Below are positions 1 to 10,061 of a stretch of DNA of 36,914 nucleotides, piece by piece. Source of the DNA: Pontiella desulfatans (GTDB lineage Bacteria; Verrucomicrobiota; Kiritimatiellia; Kiritimatiellales; Pontiellaceae). The notes below the pieces were generated by a model. It saw only the letters and a list, made by a program, of their open reading frames with translations. It ran no database searches and was not told the DNA's origin. The DNA lies in assembly GCA_029287275.1 (NCBI GenBank), contig JARFRL010000063.1, positions 1 to 36,914 on the forward strand. Reading direction: 5' to 3'. The stretch's first letter is position 1. Each line of letters starts with the position of its first letter. Both the position numbers and the translations under genes were made by a program.

Positions 1-306
1 CAGCAGGTCGGTCCGAAGCTGGGCGACACGCCGACGGGTGGCGACAAGCTGCTGGAGTTCTCCGCGGAGTTGCGGGTTCAACCGGGCAATCGGTTGGGAT
101 ACGTGGTGTTCGTGGACGGCGGCACGGTCTACAACGGGCTCGTCGACAACAACTTGAGCGACTCGTTTCGCTACGGCGCGGGCGTGGGCTTGCGCTGGTT
201 CACCGCGATCGGTCCGCTGCGGGCGGATTTCGCGTATCCGCTCAATCCGGACTCCTCGCAGGTTGAACGCGTGCAATTTTACATCAGCTTGGGGCAGGCG
301 TTTTGA
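1..306 (+). CDS. C-terminal part of BamA/TamA-family outer-membrane beta-barrel protein (5' truncated by window)
   Basis: Frame 1 is open from base 1: QQVGPKLGDTPTGGDKLLEFSAELRVQ...GVGLRWFTAIGPLRADFAYPLN...RVQFYISLGQAF*, typical Omp85 C-terminus with terminal Phe; overlaps tamB by one base (TGA/ATG). Confidence 0.88.
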   Translation, partial: QQVGPKLGDTPTGGDKLLEFSAELRVQPGNRLGYVVFVDGGTVYNGLVDNNLSDSFRYGAGVGLRWFTAIGPLRADFAYPLNPDSSQVERVQFYISLGQAF

Positions 307-2948
307 TGAAAAAGAAACGGTCCGTTTTTTGGAGGTTGCTGGGCGCGCTCGCGCTGTTGCCGGCGCTGCTCTTCGCGTTCATTCAAACGCCGCCCGGCAA
401 AAAACTGCTGGCGAACGGCGCGTCCAATCTGTTGAGCCGGTCGGAGCATCTCGACGTGCGAATCAGCGGCGTCTCCGGCTGGATCCCCGGCGACACGCGG
501 ATCGAGTCGTTGGAAGTGGGCGACGCGCGGGGCGAGTGGCTCGCCGCGCGCGGCCTGCGGTGCCGATGGATGCTGCGCGATCTGTTCGACCAACGGATCA
601 GGTTCGCGGCGCTCGACGCGAAAGAGATCACGTGGCGCCGCTTCCCGAACGGCGGCGAAAAGAAACGCGCCGAGCGGCCCGCGGGCGAGTTCGAGCCGCG
701 GGAGATCGCGCTCGAGCGGCTGACGGTCGAACGATTCATCATCGAAAAGGGCGTGGCGGGAACGCGGCTTGAATACGCCGTGCGTTCCGGCGGCGTCCGC
801 TATCAGACCGACGGGGCGCTTCTGGGCGAGCTGATGGTCGGCGGCGACGCGGATGGCCGGGTGGAGCTGGAGGCCTCCTTCACCGGCGCGGCGAGCGATC
901 AATTGAAAATCCGCGCCGATCTCCAACGCATGAATCACCCCACCTTCGGCCTCGACCATCTGGCGGGCCACGGCGAGGCGACCATCAGCGCCGCGGGCGT
1001 CGACGCGTCGGTCACCGCGGACCTCGCCGTGGACGGCCAAGACGGTCGGATCGCGACGCGGCTTCATTACGCCGATAAGGAGCTGAACTTGCGGGCGTTC
1101 GAATTCGTCGCGCCCGATTTCTCGCTCGGTGGCGATCTTGCGCTGGGGTTCGCTCCGGGCGCGGTCAACGTTGGGCTCGACGCCTCGTTCGTGGACGTAA
1201 GCTCCAACCGCTACGCCGCGCGCGGCGAGGCCGTGGTCGCGACGAGCAACCAGACCTGGGGCGTGCGGATTCCCGCGTTGGAGATCAAAGGCTGGGACGT
1301 GGTGGTCGTAAACATCGCGGGCGCGCTCGGGCCGGAGGCCGTGGCGTTGCGCGGCGAGCTCCAGCCGTTCGATGTCGGAACGTTTCCGATGGCCGGCTTT
1401 TCGAATTTGACCGGCGCGGTGACCGGCTCCCTGTCGGTTGGCGGATCGATGGAGAATCCAACCGTGACCGGGGGCGTGGAAGTACGCGGCCTTTCCAGTA
1501 CGCGGGACGCGCTGGACGAGCTGCCCGAACTGGATTTCCAGATCGCGGGCGGCGTCGCGAACGATCGGATGTTCGCCTCCACCTCGATCACCAACTTGAC
1601 GATCGGCCATTTCAGCGCCGACGTCGCGCTGCCGTGCGCCCTCTCGTTCGCGCCGTTCAACTACAAGCCGGAACCCAAGGGCGTGGAAGTGAGGTTGGAC
1701 GGCGATTTGGATCTCGCGATTTTGAATCGGCTGGCGTTCTTCCAGAATCAGCTGATCAGCGGATGGCTGCGGACGAAGGTCGACTACGCGGCCGGCGCGC
1801 CGTCCGGATTCCTGAAGGTGGAAGGCGGGCGTTACGAGCACTATGACTGGGGCGTGGTTTTTCATGATTTCAACGCGGATCTGGAGGCGACGCCCGACGG
1901 GTTCATCACGCGAAGCGCGGCCGCCAGCGATGGCGGGACGGGCTCGGTGATCATGAGCGGCGGCCTGGGCGCGAACGGATTGGGCCTCCAGCTGGACTTC
2001 GCGGGCGCTCAGATCATCCGCCGCGATGAAATGGAGGCGCGCGTTTCGGGGCGGTTGAACGTCGATGGCCGGCCCTCGCGGCCGGACGTGTCCGGCGAGC
2101 TGACGATTGACCGCGCGGAAATCCTGCTCGACAACATCGCGCCGCCGCCACCGCTCGCGCTGACGGACTACGACGCGGCGAAAACCAATTGGGTCGGCGC
2201 GGCCATTCGGAAGAAGCGGAAGCCGCCGCCGGTTGGTTTGGACGTTCGGATCAACCTGCCGGCGCAGGTGTTCGTGATCGCGTCGATGATCGAGACGACG
2301 TTGGAGGGCGAGCTTCACGTCACGGACGCGCCGAACGGCGTTTCCATTCGCGGGCGGATCGAGCCGCGGCGGGGGTACGTGAATTTCATCGGCTCGAAGT
2401 TTCGTTTCATGTCGGGCGATATTCTGCTGGACGGTTCGATTCCGAACATCGCGGTGCTCAACAACCTGACCGCGGAATACGCGCGGCGCGACGTGACGGC
2501 GCGCCTCGTGCTCAACGGTCCGGTGACCAATCCGCGGTTTCGGTTGGAATCGTCGCCGCCGATGCCGGAGGACGAGGTGTTGTCGCACGTGCTGTTCAAC
2601 CGCGACACGAGCTCGATCTCGCCGTATCAGGCGTATCAGATCGCGATGGCGGCGCGGCAGCTTTCGGGCGGGCTGAACGGCCCCGGCTTCATGTTCCAAG
2701 TCCGGCAGGCCATCGGCGTCGACACGCTGGAATGGCGCGAGGCCGACGCGGTCGACGGCGCGTCGAGCGTGGCGGCGGGCAAATACATCACGTCCGGTCT
2801 GTACGTCGAGGTGAACCGCGAACTCGATTCCCGCGGCGAAACCGGCATGATGGCGGAGTTGGAAGTGACGCGTCATTTTTCGGTGGAAACCTATACCGGG
2901 CCTAAAATGCGACCGGGAATAGGGGTTAATTGGCGCAACGACTATTAG
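306..2948 (+). CDS. tamB: TamB-like translocation/assembly module protein (DUF490)
   Basis: ~880 aa with N-terminal TM and C-terminal DUF490-like region (RGYVNFIGSKFRFMSGDILLDGSIPNIAVL...PPMPEDEVLSHVLFNRDTSSISPYQAYQIA); directly follows Omp85 gene; TTG at 303 precedes ATG at 306. Confidence 0.88.
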   Translation: MKKKRSVFWRLLGALALLPALLFAFIQTPPGKKLLANGASNLLSRSEHLDVRISGVSGWIPGDTRIESLEVGDARGEWLAARGLRCRWMLRDLFDQRIRFAALDAKEITWRRFPNGGEKKRAERPAGEFEPREIALERLTVERFIIEKGVAGTRLEYAVRSGGVRYQTDGALLGELMVGGDADGRVELEASFTGAASDQLKIRADLQRMNHPTFGLDHLAGHGEATISAAGVDASVTADLAVDGQDGRIATRLHYADKELNLRAFEFVAPDFSLGGDLALGFAPGAVNVGLDASFVDVSSNRYAARGEAVVATSNQTWGVRIPALEIKGWDVVVVNIAGALGPEAVALRGELQPFDVGTFPMAGFSNLTGAVTGSLSVGGSMENPTVTGGVEVRGLSSTRDALDELPELDFQIAGGVANDRMFASTSITNLTIGHFSADVALPCALSFAPFNYKPEPKGVEVRLDGDLDLAILNRLAFFQNQLISGWLRTKVDYAAGAPSGFLKVEGGRYEHYDWGVVFHDFNADLEATPDGFITRSAAASDGGTGSVIMSGGLGANGLGLQLDFAGAQIIRRDEMEARVSGRLNVDGRPSRPDVSGELTIDRAEILLDNIAPPPPLALTDYDAAKTNWVGAAIRKKRKPPPVGLDVRINLPAQVFVIASMIETTLEGELHVTDAPNGVSIRGRIEPRRGYVNFIGSKFRFMSGDILLDGSIPNIAVLNNLTAEYARRDVTARLVLNGPVTNPRFRLESSPPMPEDEVLSHVLFNRDTSSISPYQAYQIAMAARQLSGGLNGPGFMFQVRQAIGVDTLEWREADAVDGASSVAAGKYITSGLYVEVNRELDSRGETGMMAELEVTRHFSVETYTGPKMRPGIGVNWRNDY

Positions 2949-2959
2949 GGCTCGAAACG

Positions 2960-2980
2960 CCCTTTTTAAAGGGGGTTTTT
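2960..2980 (+). terminator. Short intrinsic terminator after tamB
   Basis: CCCTTT-TT-AAAGGG followed by GGTTTTT. Confidence 0.5.
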
Positions 2981-3020
2981 ATATTCCATAAAACCCTTAC
3001 AGCTTTTTCCAACAATCCGC

Positions 3021-3049
3021 TTGACGGGTAATGAACTCACCTTTATACA
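3021..3049 (+). promoter_or_regulatory. Sigma70-type promoter for the rrf2-cysK transcript
   Basis: TTGACG-N17-TATACA, about 45 nt upstream of ATG 3094. Confidence 0.7.
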
Positions 3050-3093
3050 TGATGAAAACCATAACCAAGTTCACGCTTTGACTGGAGAATAGC

Positions 3094-3531
3094 ATGAAAT
3101 TATCAACCAAAGGCCGTTACGCGACGCGCATCCTGCTTTGCATCTCACGCCTACAGGGAGACCAGCCCGTTCCCAAAAAACGCATTTCCGAACAAGAAGG
3201 CATTTCGACCGATTACATCGAGCAGATCATCGTCCCCCTGAAAAACGCCGGACTGGTGAACAGCGTGCGCGGTCTGCGCGGCGGATTCCGCCTCGCGAAA
3301 GATCCCGCCGACATCACCGTCTACGACATCCTCGCCGCGTCCGAAGGCGACATTAATCTGGTGGGTTGTCTGGCCGAAGGATGCAGCAAGTCCGACTCGT
3401 GCGTGGTTCAGCGCGTGTGGCAGGGCGCGAGCGACGTGTTGCGCGAATACTTCTCGAAGATCACGCTGCGCGAATTGCACGACGACTACATCAAGCGCAC
3501 GGCCGATCTGCCGATCATGTTCAATATTTAA
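3094..3531 (+). CDS. Rrf2-family transcriptional regulator (IscR/CymR-like)
   Basis: MKLSTKGRYATRILLCISRL...YIEQIIVPLKNAGLVNSVRGLRGGFRLAKDP; three-cysteine motif LVGCLAEGCSKSDSC; GGAG RBS. Confidence 0.92.
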   Translation: MKLSTKGRYATRILLCISRLQGDQPVPKKRISEQEGISTDYIEQIIVPLKNAGLVNSVRGLRGGFRLAKDPADITVYDILAASEGDINLVGCLAEGCSKSDSCVVQRVWQGASDVLREYFSKITLRELHDDYIKRTADLPIMFNI

Positions 3532-3546
3532 CTTAGGAGAGCAATC

Positions 3547-4473
<927 letters not shown>

Positions 4474-4493
4474 ATCGTTCCTCGTCGGAACTG

Positions 4494-4528
4494 AAAAACG
4501 CCGCGTCCTTCGGGATCGCGGCGTTTTT
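4494..4528. terminator. Bidirectional intrinsic terminator between convergent cysK and phoU
   Basis: AAAAACGCCGCG-N11-CGCGGCGTTTTT perfect 12-bp stem with A/T flanks. Confidence 0.88.
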
Positions 4529-4550
4529 CATGCTACTCGTTTGAGGGGCG

Positions 4551-5210
4551 TCAGCCGTTGGACTGGTGGCGCACGATCTCCGCGTCGACCATGTAGACGA
4601 CGTCTTCCGCGATGTTCGAGGCGTGGTCGCCGATGCGCTCGAGCCGATGCGTGATCGCGAGCAGGGTGATGAGCGATTCGGCGTGTTCCGGCTCGCGCTT
4701 GAGCGCCTGCACGATCTCTTCCTTCATCTCCGCTTTCATCGCGTTGATTTCGTCATCATCGCGAATGACTTCGCGCGCGAGGTACGCGTCGATGTTGATC
4801 AGGGAGTCGAGCGCCTTTCGAACGATGGCTTTGACCAAATAGTTCATTTGATGCAGGTCGAGCGGAATCTTGGGCTTGGGCGATTCGTTGATGTGAATTC
4901 CGTTTTTCGCGATGTCCGCCGCGAGGTCGCCGATGCGCTCGAGGTCGTTGTTCATTCGCATGACCGCGGTGATGAAGCGCAGGTCGATCGCGACGGGCTG
5001 ATAAAGCGCGAGCGCTTTGAGGCACTCCTCTTCGACCTCGATTTCCAGTTCGTCGATTTTCACGTCGTCTCTGATGACCTGACGCGCGAGTTCGAGGTCG
5101 CTTTCCTGAAAGGATTTGACCGCGAGTTCGAGGTTTTCATCGACGCGCGCGCTAAGCGCGTAGATCAGCTTCTTGAGTCGTTCGAGTTCTTTTTCCAGAT
5201 GTCTGGCCAT
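4551..5210 (-). CDS. phoU: Phosphate transport system regulatory protein PhoU
   Basis: MARHLEKELERLKKLIYALSARVDENLELAVKS...RFITAVMRMNNDLERIGDLAADIA; second PhoU repeat HRLERIGDHASNIAEDVVYMV; start chosen at 5210 because AAAGGAGCG RBS precedes it. Confidence 0.95.
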   Translation of the reverse strand: MARHLEKELERLKKLIYALSARVDENLELAVKSFQESDLELARQVIRDDVKIDELEIEVEEECLKALALYQPVAIDLRFITAVMRMNNDLERIGDLAADIAKNGIHINESPKPKIPLDLHQMNYLVKAIVRKALDSLINIDAYLAREVIRDDDEINAMKAEMKEEIVQALKREPEHAESLITLLAITHRLERIGDHASNIAEDVVYMVDAEIVRHQSNG

Positions 5211-5224
5211 AATCGCTCCTTTGG

Positions 5225-5287
5225 AGCGTGAATCGTGAACCGTGAGGCGTGATTGAATCACGCTTCACGTTTCCCTCCTCACGCCTC
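5225..5287. repeat. Hairpin-rich GTGA/TCAC intergenic repeat between pstB and phoU
   Basis: GCGTGAATCGTGAACCGTGAGGCGTGATTGAATCACGCTTCACG...CTCACGCCTC; contains GCGTGATT-G-AATCACGC palindrome. Confidence 0.55.
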
Positions 5288-5288
5288 T

Positions 5289-6110
5289 CTATCCAAATCG
5301 TCCGGTGATGTAGTTTTCCGTTTGCGGATTGTCCGGGTTGGTGAACAGTTGCTTCGTTTTCCCGAACTCTACCAACACGCCCTCGTACATGAAAGCCGTA
5401 AGGTCGGAGACGCGGGCGGCTTGCTGCATGTTGTGGGTCACGATGATAATGGTGTAGTTCTTCCGGAGCTCGCCGATCAGGTCCTCGATCAAGGCCGTGG
5501 CCTTGGGGTCGAGCGCGGACGTCGGTTCGTCCATCAAAAGGATTTCGGGTTTGATGGCCAGGGCGCGCGCGATGCAAAGCCGTTGCTGCTGTCCGCCGGA
5601 CATGCCCAGGGCGTTGGCCGTCAGGCGATCCTTCACCTCGTCCCAGATCGCGGCCTGCCGCAGGCTCTGCTCCACGATTTCGGCGAGCTCGAGCTTGTTT
5701 TTCACGCCTTTCAGGCGCGGCCCGTAGGCGACGTTGTCGAAGATGGATTTCGGAAAAACGTTCGGTTTTTGGAACACCATGCCGACGCGGGCGCGGAGCG
5801 TCACCACGTCGATGTTCTTGGCGTAGATGTTGTGCCCGTCGAAAATCATCTCGCCGGTGGCGCTGGTGTTGGGAATCAAGTCGTTCATGCGGTTGATGGA
5901 GCGCAGCAGGGTGCTCTTGCCGCAGCCGCTGGGCCCGATCATCGCGGTGACCTTGCGTTTCGGGATTTTCATGCTGACTTTGCGCACGGCCTCGAAGTCG
6001 CTGTAGAAGAGCGAGAAATCCTTGGCCTCGATGTGCGTCTTGCTCGGTTTGCCCTCGTCGGCGCGGGCCGCGAAGGTGTCGATTTTTTTCATGGTGATTT
6101 CTTCGGTCAT
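5289..6110 (-). CDS. pstB: Phosphate ABC transporter ATP-binding protein
   Basis: Walker [21 protein letters not shown], signature [18 protein letters not shown], Walker [13 protein letters not shown]. Confidence 0.97.
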   Translation of the reverse strand: MTEEITMKKIDTFAARADEGKPSKTHIEAKDFSLFYSDFEAVRKVSMKIPKRKVTAMIGPSGCGKSTLLRSINRMNDLIPNTSATGEMIFDGHNIYAKNIDVVTLRARVGMVFQKPNVFPKSIFDNVAYGPRLKGVKNKLELAEIVEQSLRQAAIWDEVKDRLTANALGMSGGQQQRLCIARALAIKPEILLMDEPTSALDPKATALIEDLIGELRKNYTIIIVTHNMQQAARVSDLTAFMYEGVLVEFGKTKQLFTNPDNPQTENYITGRFG

Positions 6111-6111
6111 G

Positions 6112-7623
6112 TCAGCCTCTCAATTTCTTGGAAATCCGCGCGCGCGCCAGAATCGCGAACAGGTTCAGCAGGAGCACGATGGCCACCAGGGTGAACACCA
6201 TGCCGTATTGCACGTGCCGGATTTCATCCACCGCTTCGTGTTCGGTGCACAGGTTGTAAATGTTCCAGGGCAGGGCGGGCGTCGGCTGGTTCAGCGTTTC
6301 CCAGATTTTCAACGGCGCCCCGACGCTCACCGCGGCGGTGAAGATGATCGGCGCGGTTTCGCCGGCGGCGCGGCCCATCGAAATCACGATGCCGGTCAGA
6401 ATGCCCGGCAGCGCGGCCGGAAGGATCACGGTCAGCACCGTTCGCCAGCGACTCGCGCCGAGTCCGAGCGCGGCTTCTTTATAGGAGAGCGGCACGGCGA
6501 GGATCGCCTCTTCGGAGGAGCGGATGATGGTGGGGAGAATCAGTAGTGAAAGGGTCAACGATCCGGCCAACACGCTTTTGGAGTCGGACACCTGAATCGT
6601 GTTCAAAAAGAAGGCCAGGCCGAAGAGGCCGAAGACGATCGACGGCACGCCCGCGAGGGTGCTGACGCAGATGCGCAGGAAGCTGACCACGCGGCCCTCC
6701 CGCGCGTATTCGCACAGATAGATCGCGGCGATCACGCCCATGGGGACGGCGAAGATCATGGCGCCGAGGGTCAGGTAGATCGTTCCGAGGACTTCGGGCC
6801 AGATGCCGCCGAAGATGTGCGAGTCTTTCGATTTGTCGGTGATGAAGCGCCAGTAGAAGGTGGTTTTCGGGCGAAGCATTTCCGCGAGGTGGTTTTCCAG
6901 GTGCTGGAACAGCGGTTCGAGCTCGGTTCCAAGGAACGCCTCGACGCGCGGCTTCTCGACCAACACGCCCATGGCGTCGGCGTTGGAATAGTCCCACTCT
7001 TCGGAGTAGAGCGCCTCGTGGAGTTTGATCTGGGCGCGGTCCCAGCGCGTTTGGCCGTATTGTTGGCGAAGCAGAACCGGCGTGCGTTGCCCGGGGTCGG
7101 GACCCAGCAGTTCCTTGATGGCGTCCTTGACCGCGTCGAACGGTTCCTCGCGGGCCGCGGTCATTTCGCGGATCTGGTTTTTCAGTTCTTTGGCTTCGTC
7201 TTTGAGCCGGTCTTCCTCCGCTTCCAGCTTCGCGACCTCGGCTTCGTCGGCGCCTTCGCTTTTCAGGGAGCGGGCTTGATCCTTGAGGGTCTTGGCGCGC
7301 GCTTTCCGCGCGTCCATGTCGGCCTCCATGGAGGCCTCGAGCGCGCGGGTTTCGGCCTCGAACGCCGCGAGCATTTCGTAAACGGGCGCGCGCGCCGCGA
7401 CGGCCGCGGCGTATTCCGCGTTGAACGCGTCGGCGTCGCCGCGGTCGAACTGTTCGAGCATGACGCGGTGGTGCTCGATCGTGCCTTTGAAAACGAACGC
7501 CTTGGAGCCGCGCCAGACGATCGGGCTGAGGATCAAGAGCAACGCCATGGCCATCACGGCGATGGCGATCAGACCGAGGCCGGAGAACGCTTTGTCGAGC
7601 AGCTTTCTAGTTTCCAGTCTCAT
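6112..7623 (-). CDS. pstA: Phosphate ABC transporter permease PstA with large coiled-coil insertion after TM1
   Basis: C-terminal half has PstA permease motifs ([45 protein letters not shown]); ~230-aa Glu/Lys/Ala-rich insert near the N-terminus. Confidence 0.93.
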   Translation of the reverse strand: MRLETRKLLDKAFSGLGLIAIAVMAMALLLILSPIVWRGSKAFVFKGTIEHHRVMLEQFDRGDADAFNAEYAAAVAARAPVYEMLAAFEAETRALEASMEADMDARKARAKTLKDQARSLKSEGADEAEVAKLEAEEDRLKDEAKELKNQIREMTAAREEPFDAVKDAIKELLGPDPGQRTPVLLRQQYGQTRWDRAQIKLHEALYSEEWDYSNADAMGVLVEKPRVEAFLGTELEPLFQHLENHLAEMLRPKTTFYWRFITDKSKDSHIFGGIWPEVLGTIYLTLGAMIFAVPMGVIAAIYLCEYAREGRVVSFLRICVSTLAGVPSIVFGLFGLAFFLNTIQVSDSKSVLAGSLTLSLLILPTIIRSSEEAILAVPLSYKEAALGLGASRWRTVLTVILPAALPGILTGIVISMGRAAGETAPIIFTAAVSVGAPLKIWETLNQPTPALPWNIYNLCTEHEAVDEIRHVQYGMVFTLVAIVLLLNLFAILARARISKKLRG

Positions 7624-7626
7624 GGC

Positions 7627-8775
7627 TTATTTTCCAAGTTTCTTCCGCGAGCGCTTGACGATGATCTCGCTGGCGAGGTTCATGATGAACGAGAAGGCGA
7701 GCAGGCAGAAGGCCATCGCGAACAACACGTGGAAGCGCGACGAGCCGGTGACGTGGTCCGCCTCGCCCATGTCGCCGGCGATCGTCGCGGTGAGCGTGCG
7801 GATCGGCTGGAGCACGTTGAAAATCGGGTCCGGGATCCGCGCCGCGTTGCCCGAGGCCATCCAGACCACCATCGTTTCGCCGATGGCGCGCATGACGCCT
7901 AGAATGACCGCGGCGAGGATACCGCTGACGGAGGCGGGGATGATGGTTTTAATGATGGTTTCGGCGCGGGTGGCGCCGAGCGCGTAGGAGCCTTCGCGCA
8001 GCTCGCGGCCGGCGGCCTGCAGCGCGTCTTCGGAAACGCTGACCACGGTGGGCAGGGCCATGATGCCGAGAATGATCGACACGTTCAGCGCGTTGGTGCC
8101 GGAGCTGATCTCGACGCCGGCGAGTTGGGCGGAGAGGCGGTAGAGAACGATGACGCTGAGCGCGCCCAGAATCGGGAAGATGGTCGCGGCGGCGACCTTC
8201 GGATTCATTTTGTCGCGGAGCTTGTCGAGGATCAGGTCGCCAAACACCATGACCAGCAGGGCGAAGATCGGGCCGAGCACGATCCAAACGCCCGCGGAGA
8301 GGATCGCTCCGCCGTGGTTTTGCAGCATCGGCGCGAACACGACCAGCGCGAAGAAGCCGTACGCGACCGACGGAATCGCCGCGAGAACCTCGATCACCGG
8401 CTTGACGATTTGCCGAACGTTGAAGGGGAGCAGGTCGCTCAGGCAGACCGAAGCGGCGATGCCGAGCGGCACCGCGACCACGATGGCGCCCAAGGTGACC
8501 AATCCCGTTCCAAGGAAAATGGGCAGGGCGCCGAATTCGGGCGGCGAGCCGGAGGGGTACCACCGCGCGCTGGTGAAGAATTCCTTGAAGCCCTCGAGTT
8601 TGAAAAAGGGGATCGCGTCTTTCAGGATGAAATAGAAGATGAAAAAGACCGCGAAGGTGGAGAGCGACGTGATCAAAAAGAGCAGGCTTTGGCCCAGTAT
8701 CGCGCCAACGCGCTGTTTGCGGCTGGCCGCGTCGCTCATTATTAGGCTTGTATTAGCTTTTTCGCTCATAGACAC
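7627..8775 (-). CDS. pstC: Phosphate ABC transporter permease PstC
   Basis: LPFNVRQIVKPVIEVLAAIPSVAYGFFALVVFAP; EALRAGSYALGATRAETI-like segment ELREGSYALGATRAETIIKTIIPASVSGI; start GTG 8775 or ATG 8769. Confidence 0.95.
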   Translation of the reverse strand: MSMSEKANTSLIMSDAASRKQRVGAILGQSLLFLITSLSTFAVFFIFYFILKDAIPFFKLEGFKEFFTSARWYPSGSPPEFGALPIFLGTGLVTLGAIVVAVPLGIAASVCLSDLLPFNVRQIVKPVIEVLAAIPSVAYGFFALVVFAPMLQNHGGAILSAGVWIVLGPIFALLVMVFGDLILDKLRDKMNPKVAAATIFPILGALSVIVLYRLSAQLAGVEISSGTNALNVSIILGIMALPTVVSVSEDALQAAGRELREGSYALGATRAETIIKTIIPASVSGILAAVILGVMRAIGETMVVWMASGNAARIPDPIFNVLQPIRTLTATIAGDMGEADHVTGSSRFHVLFAMAFCLLAFSFIMNLASEIIVKRSRKKLGK

Positions 8776-8897
8776 ACAAAATCCCTTAAGATTGAGCGCG
8801 ATAGTGCGTTCGAATTGTTAGCGAATGATTAGTGACCAATTAATGTTGGGTGAGAGCGGTGCCGCCGCGTGGTCTCGCCCCGCGCGTTTCTCAACGA

Positions 8898-8925
8898 GAA
8901 AAGGCGCGACCAACGGGCCGCGCCT
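8898..8925 (-). terminator. Intergenic hairpin/attenuator between pstS and pstC
   Basis: On minus strand AGGCGCG-N10-CGCGCCTTTTCTCG: 7-bp GC stem followed by short T-run. Confidence 0.6.
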
Positions 8926-8947
8926 CAATCGTCACGTATTCGTTTAC

Positions 8948-9766
8948 TTAGTAGGCGGTGACCGGAACGAATCCGATTTCCTCAACCATTTCCTGTCCGT
9001 CTTCGGTCAGGTGGATGGTCGCGAAGCGATACAGCGGGGAACCGAGCTTCGGATATTTGTTGGTGTACATGAACAGCGGGCGGGCGATCGGATACTCGCC
9101 GGTCTGCACGGTTTCCGCGGAGGGGTAGATGCCGTTGACTTTGAGCGCCTTCACGGTTTTGTCGACGAAGCCGAGGCCCGCGTAGCCAATGGCCGCCGGC
9201 GTGCTTTGGACGCGCTGACGGATGGCGCCGTTCGAGCCGACGTATTCGCAGTTTTCATGGATCTTCTGTTTCTGCATGACGAGCCCTTCGAAGGTTTCGT
9301 AGGTGCCGCTGTTGGTGTCGCGCGAGATCGTGACGATCGCTTTGTCCGGCCCGCCGACTTCTTTCCAGTTGCTGATGTTGCCGAGGAAGATCTCGCGGAC
9401 CTGCTCCACCGTCAGCGCCTGAACCGGGTTGGAGGGATGAACCAGAATCGGAAGCCCGTCGAGCGCGACGACGTGCGCGACCGGTTGGATGTCCTTGTCG
9501 GCCGCGGCCTGGAATTCCGAATCCTTCATGGGGCGCGACATGGCCGCGACGTCGCAGGTGCCGTTCACGATGCTCTTCGCGCCGTTGCCGCTGCCGGATT
9601 CCGACACGGTGATGTTCACTTCGGGGTTGGCCGCCATGAAATATTCAGCGAACGCTTTGGCGATGGGGCCCACCGTGGTGGAGCCGTCGATGACGATTTT
9701 GTCGGCCGCGCTGGACGCGCCGGCCACGGCGATTGCCGCCGTTATCGCGAGGATCTGTTTGTTCAT
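8948..9766 (-). CDS. pstS: Phosphate ABC transporter substrate-binding protein
   Basis: Signal peptide MNKQILAITAAIAVAGASSA; IDGSTTVGPIAKAFAEYF, SESGSGNGAKSIVNGTCDVAAMSR, SRDTNSGTYETF. Confidence 0.96.
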   Translation of the reverse strand: MNKQILAITAAIAVAGASSAADKIVIDGSTTVGPIAKAFAEYFMAANPEVNITVSESGSGNGAKSIVNGTCDVAAMSRPMKDSEFQAAADKDIQPVAHVVALDGLPILVHPSNPVQALTVEQVREIFLGNISNWKEVGGPDKAIVTISRDTNSGTYETFEGLVMQKQKIHENCEYVGSNGAIRQRVQSTPAAIGYAGLGFVDKTVKALKVNGIYPSAETVQTGEYPIARPLFMYTNKYPKLGSPLYRFATIHLTEDGQEMVEEIGFVPVTAY

Positions 9767-9838
9767 ATTGAATCTCTCCTGGTTTGTTATGATTCCCTAA
9801 CAGTGCTTCCTAAATACGCATTGAATCTCGGTGATTGG

Positions 9839-9877
9839 TGTTAGAAAAGCATTAGGAGAGGATTAAGAACCGATGAA
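9839..9877 (-). promoter_or_regulatory. Four-unit Pho box array upstream of pstS
   Basis: + strand TGTTAG-AAAAG-CATTAG-GAGAG-GATTAA-GAACC-GATGAA (9839, 9850, 9861, 9872; exact 11-bp period); minus strand CTAACA is followed after 22 nt by TATTTA (9811-9816). Confidence 0.75.
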
Positions 9878-9879
9878 TT

Positions 9880-9896
9880 CGAACATGCTCCTAACA
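9880..9896 (+). promoter_or_regulatory. Candidate two-unit Pho box facing the divergent beta-barrel gene
   Basis: CGAACA-TGCTC-CTAACA, 11-bp period; opposite orientation to the pstS array. Confidence 0.35.
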
Positions 9897-10061
9897 CTCG
9901 AACGCGCCCCGATCCATCGCTTTTCGCGAGGCTGTCCGCGGCGTCCGTTCGAATGGGCTTGCCAAGGAAACCCGCGTTAATCACTATGTTTGGAACAGGT
10001 GAGCGGGGCCCCGTATCCGCGCCGGGCTCCGCGTTGGCTGGCCCGCCACAGCTAAATTCAT

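Noticed and set aside
279-2876. 865-aa antisense ORF over tamB
   Set aside because: Arg/His/Asp-rich translation without domain motifs; a GC-skew artefact opposite a convincing tamB gene.
8825-9844. 339-aa plus-strand ORF opposite pstS
   Set aside because: Shadow ORF of pstS, and it would run through the Pho box/promoter region.
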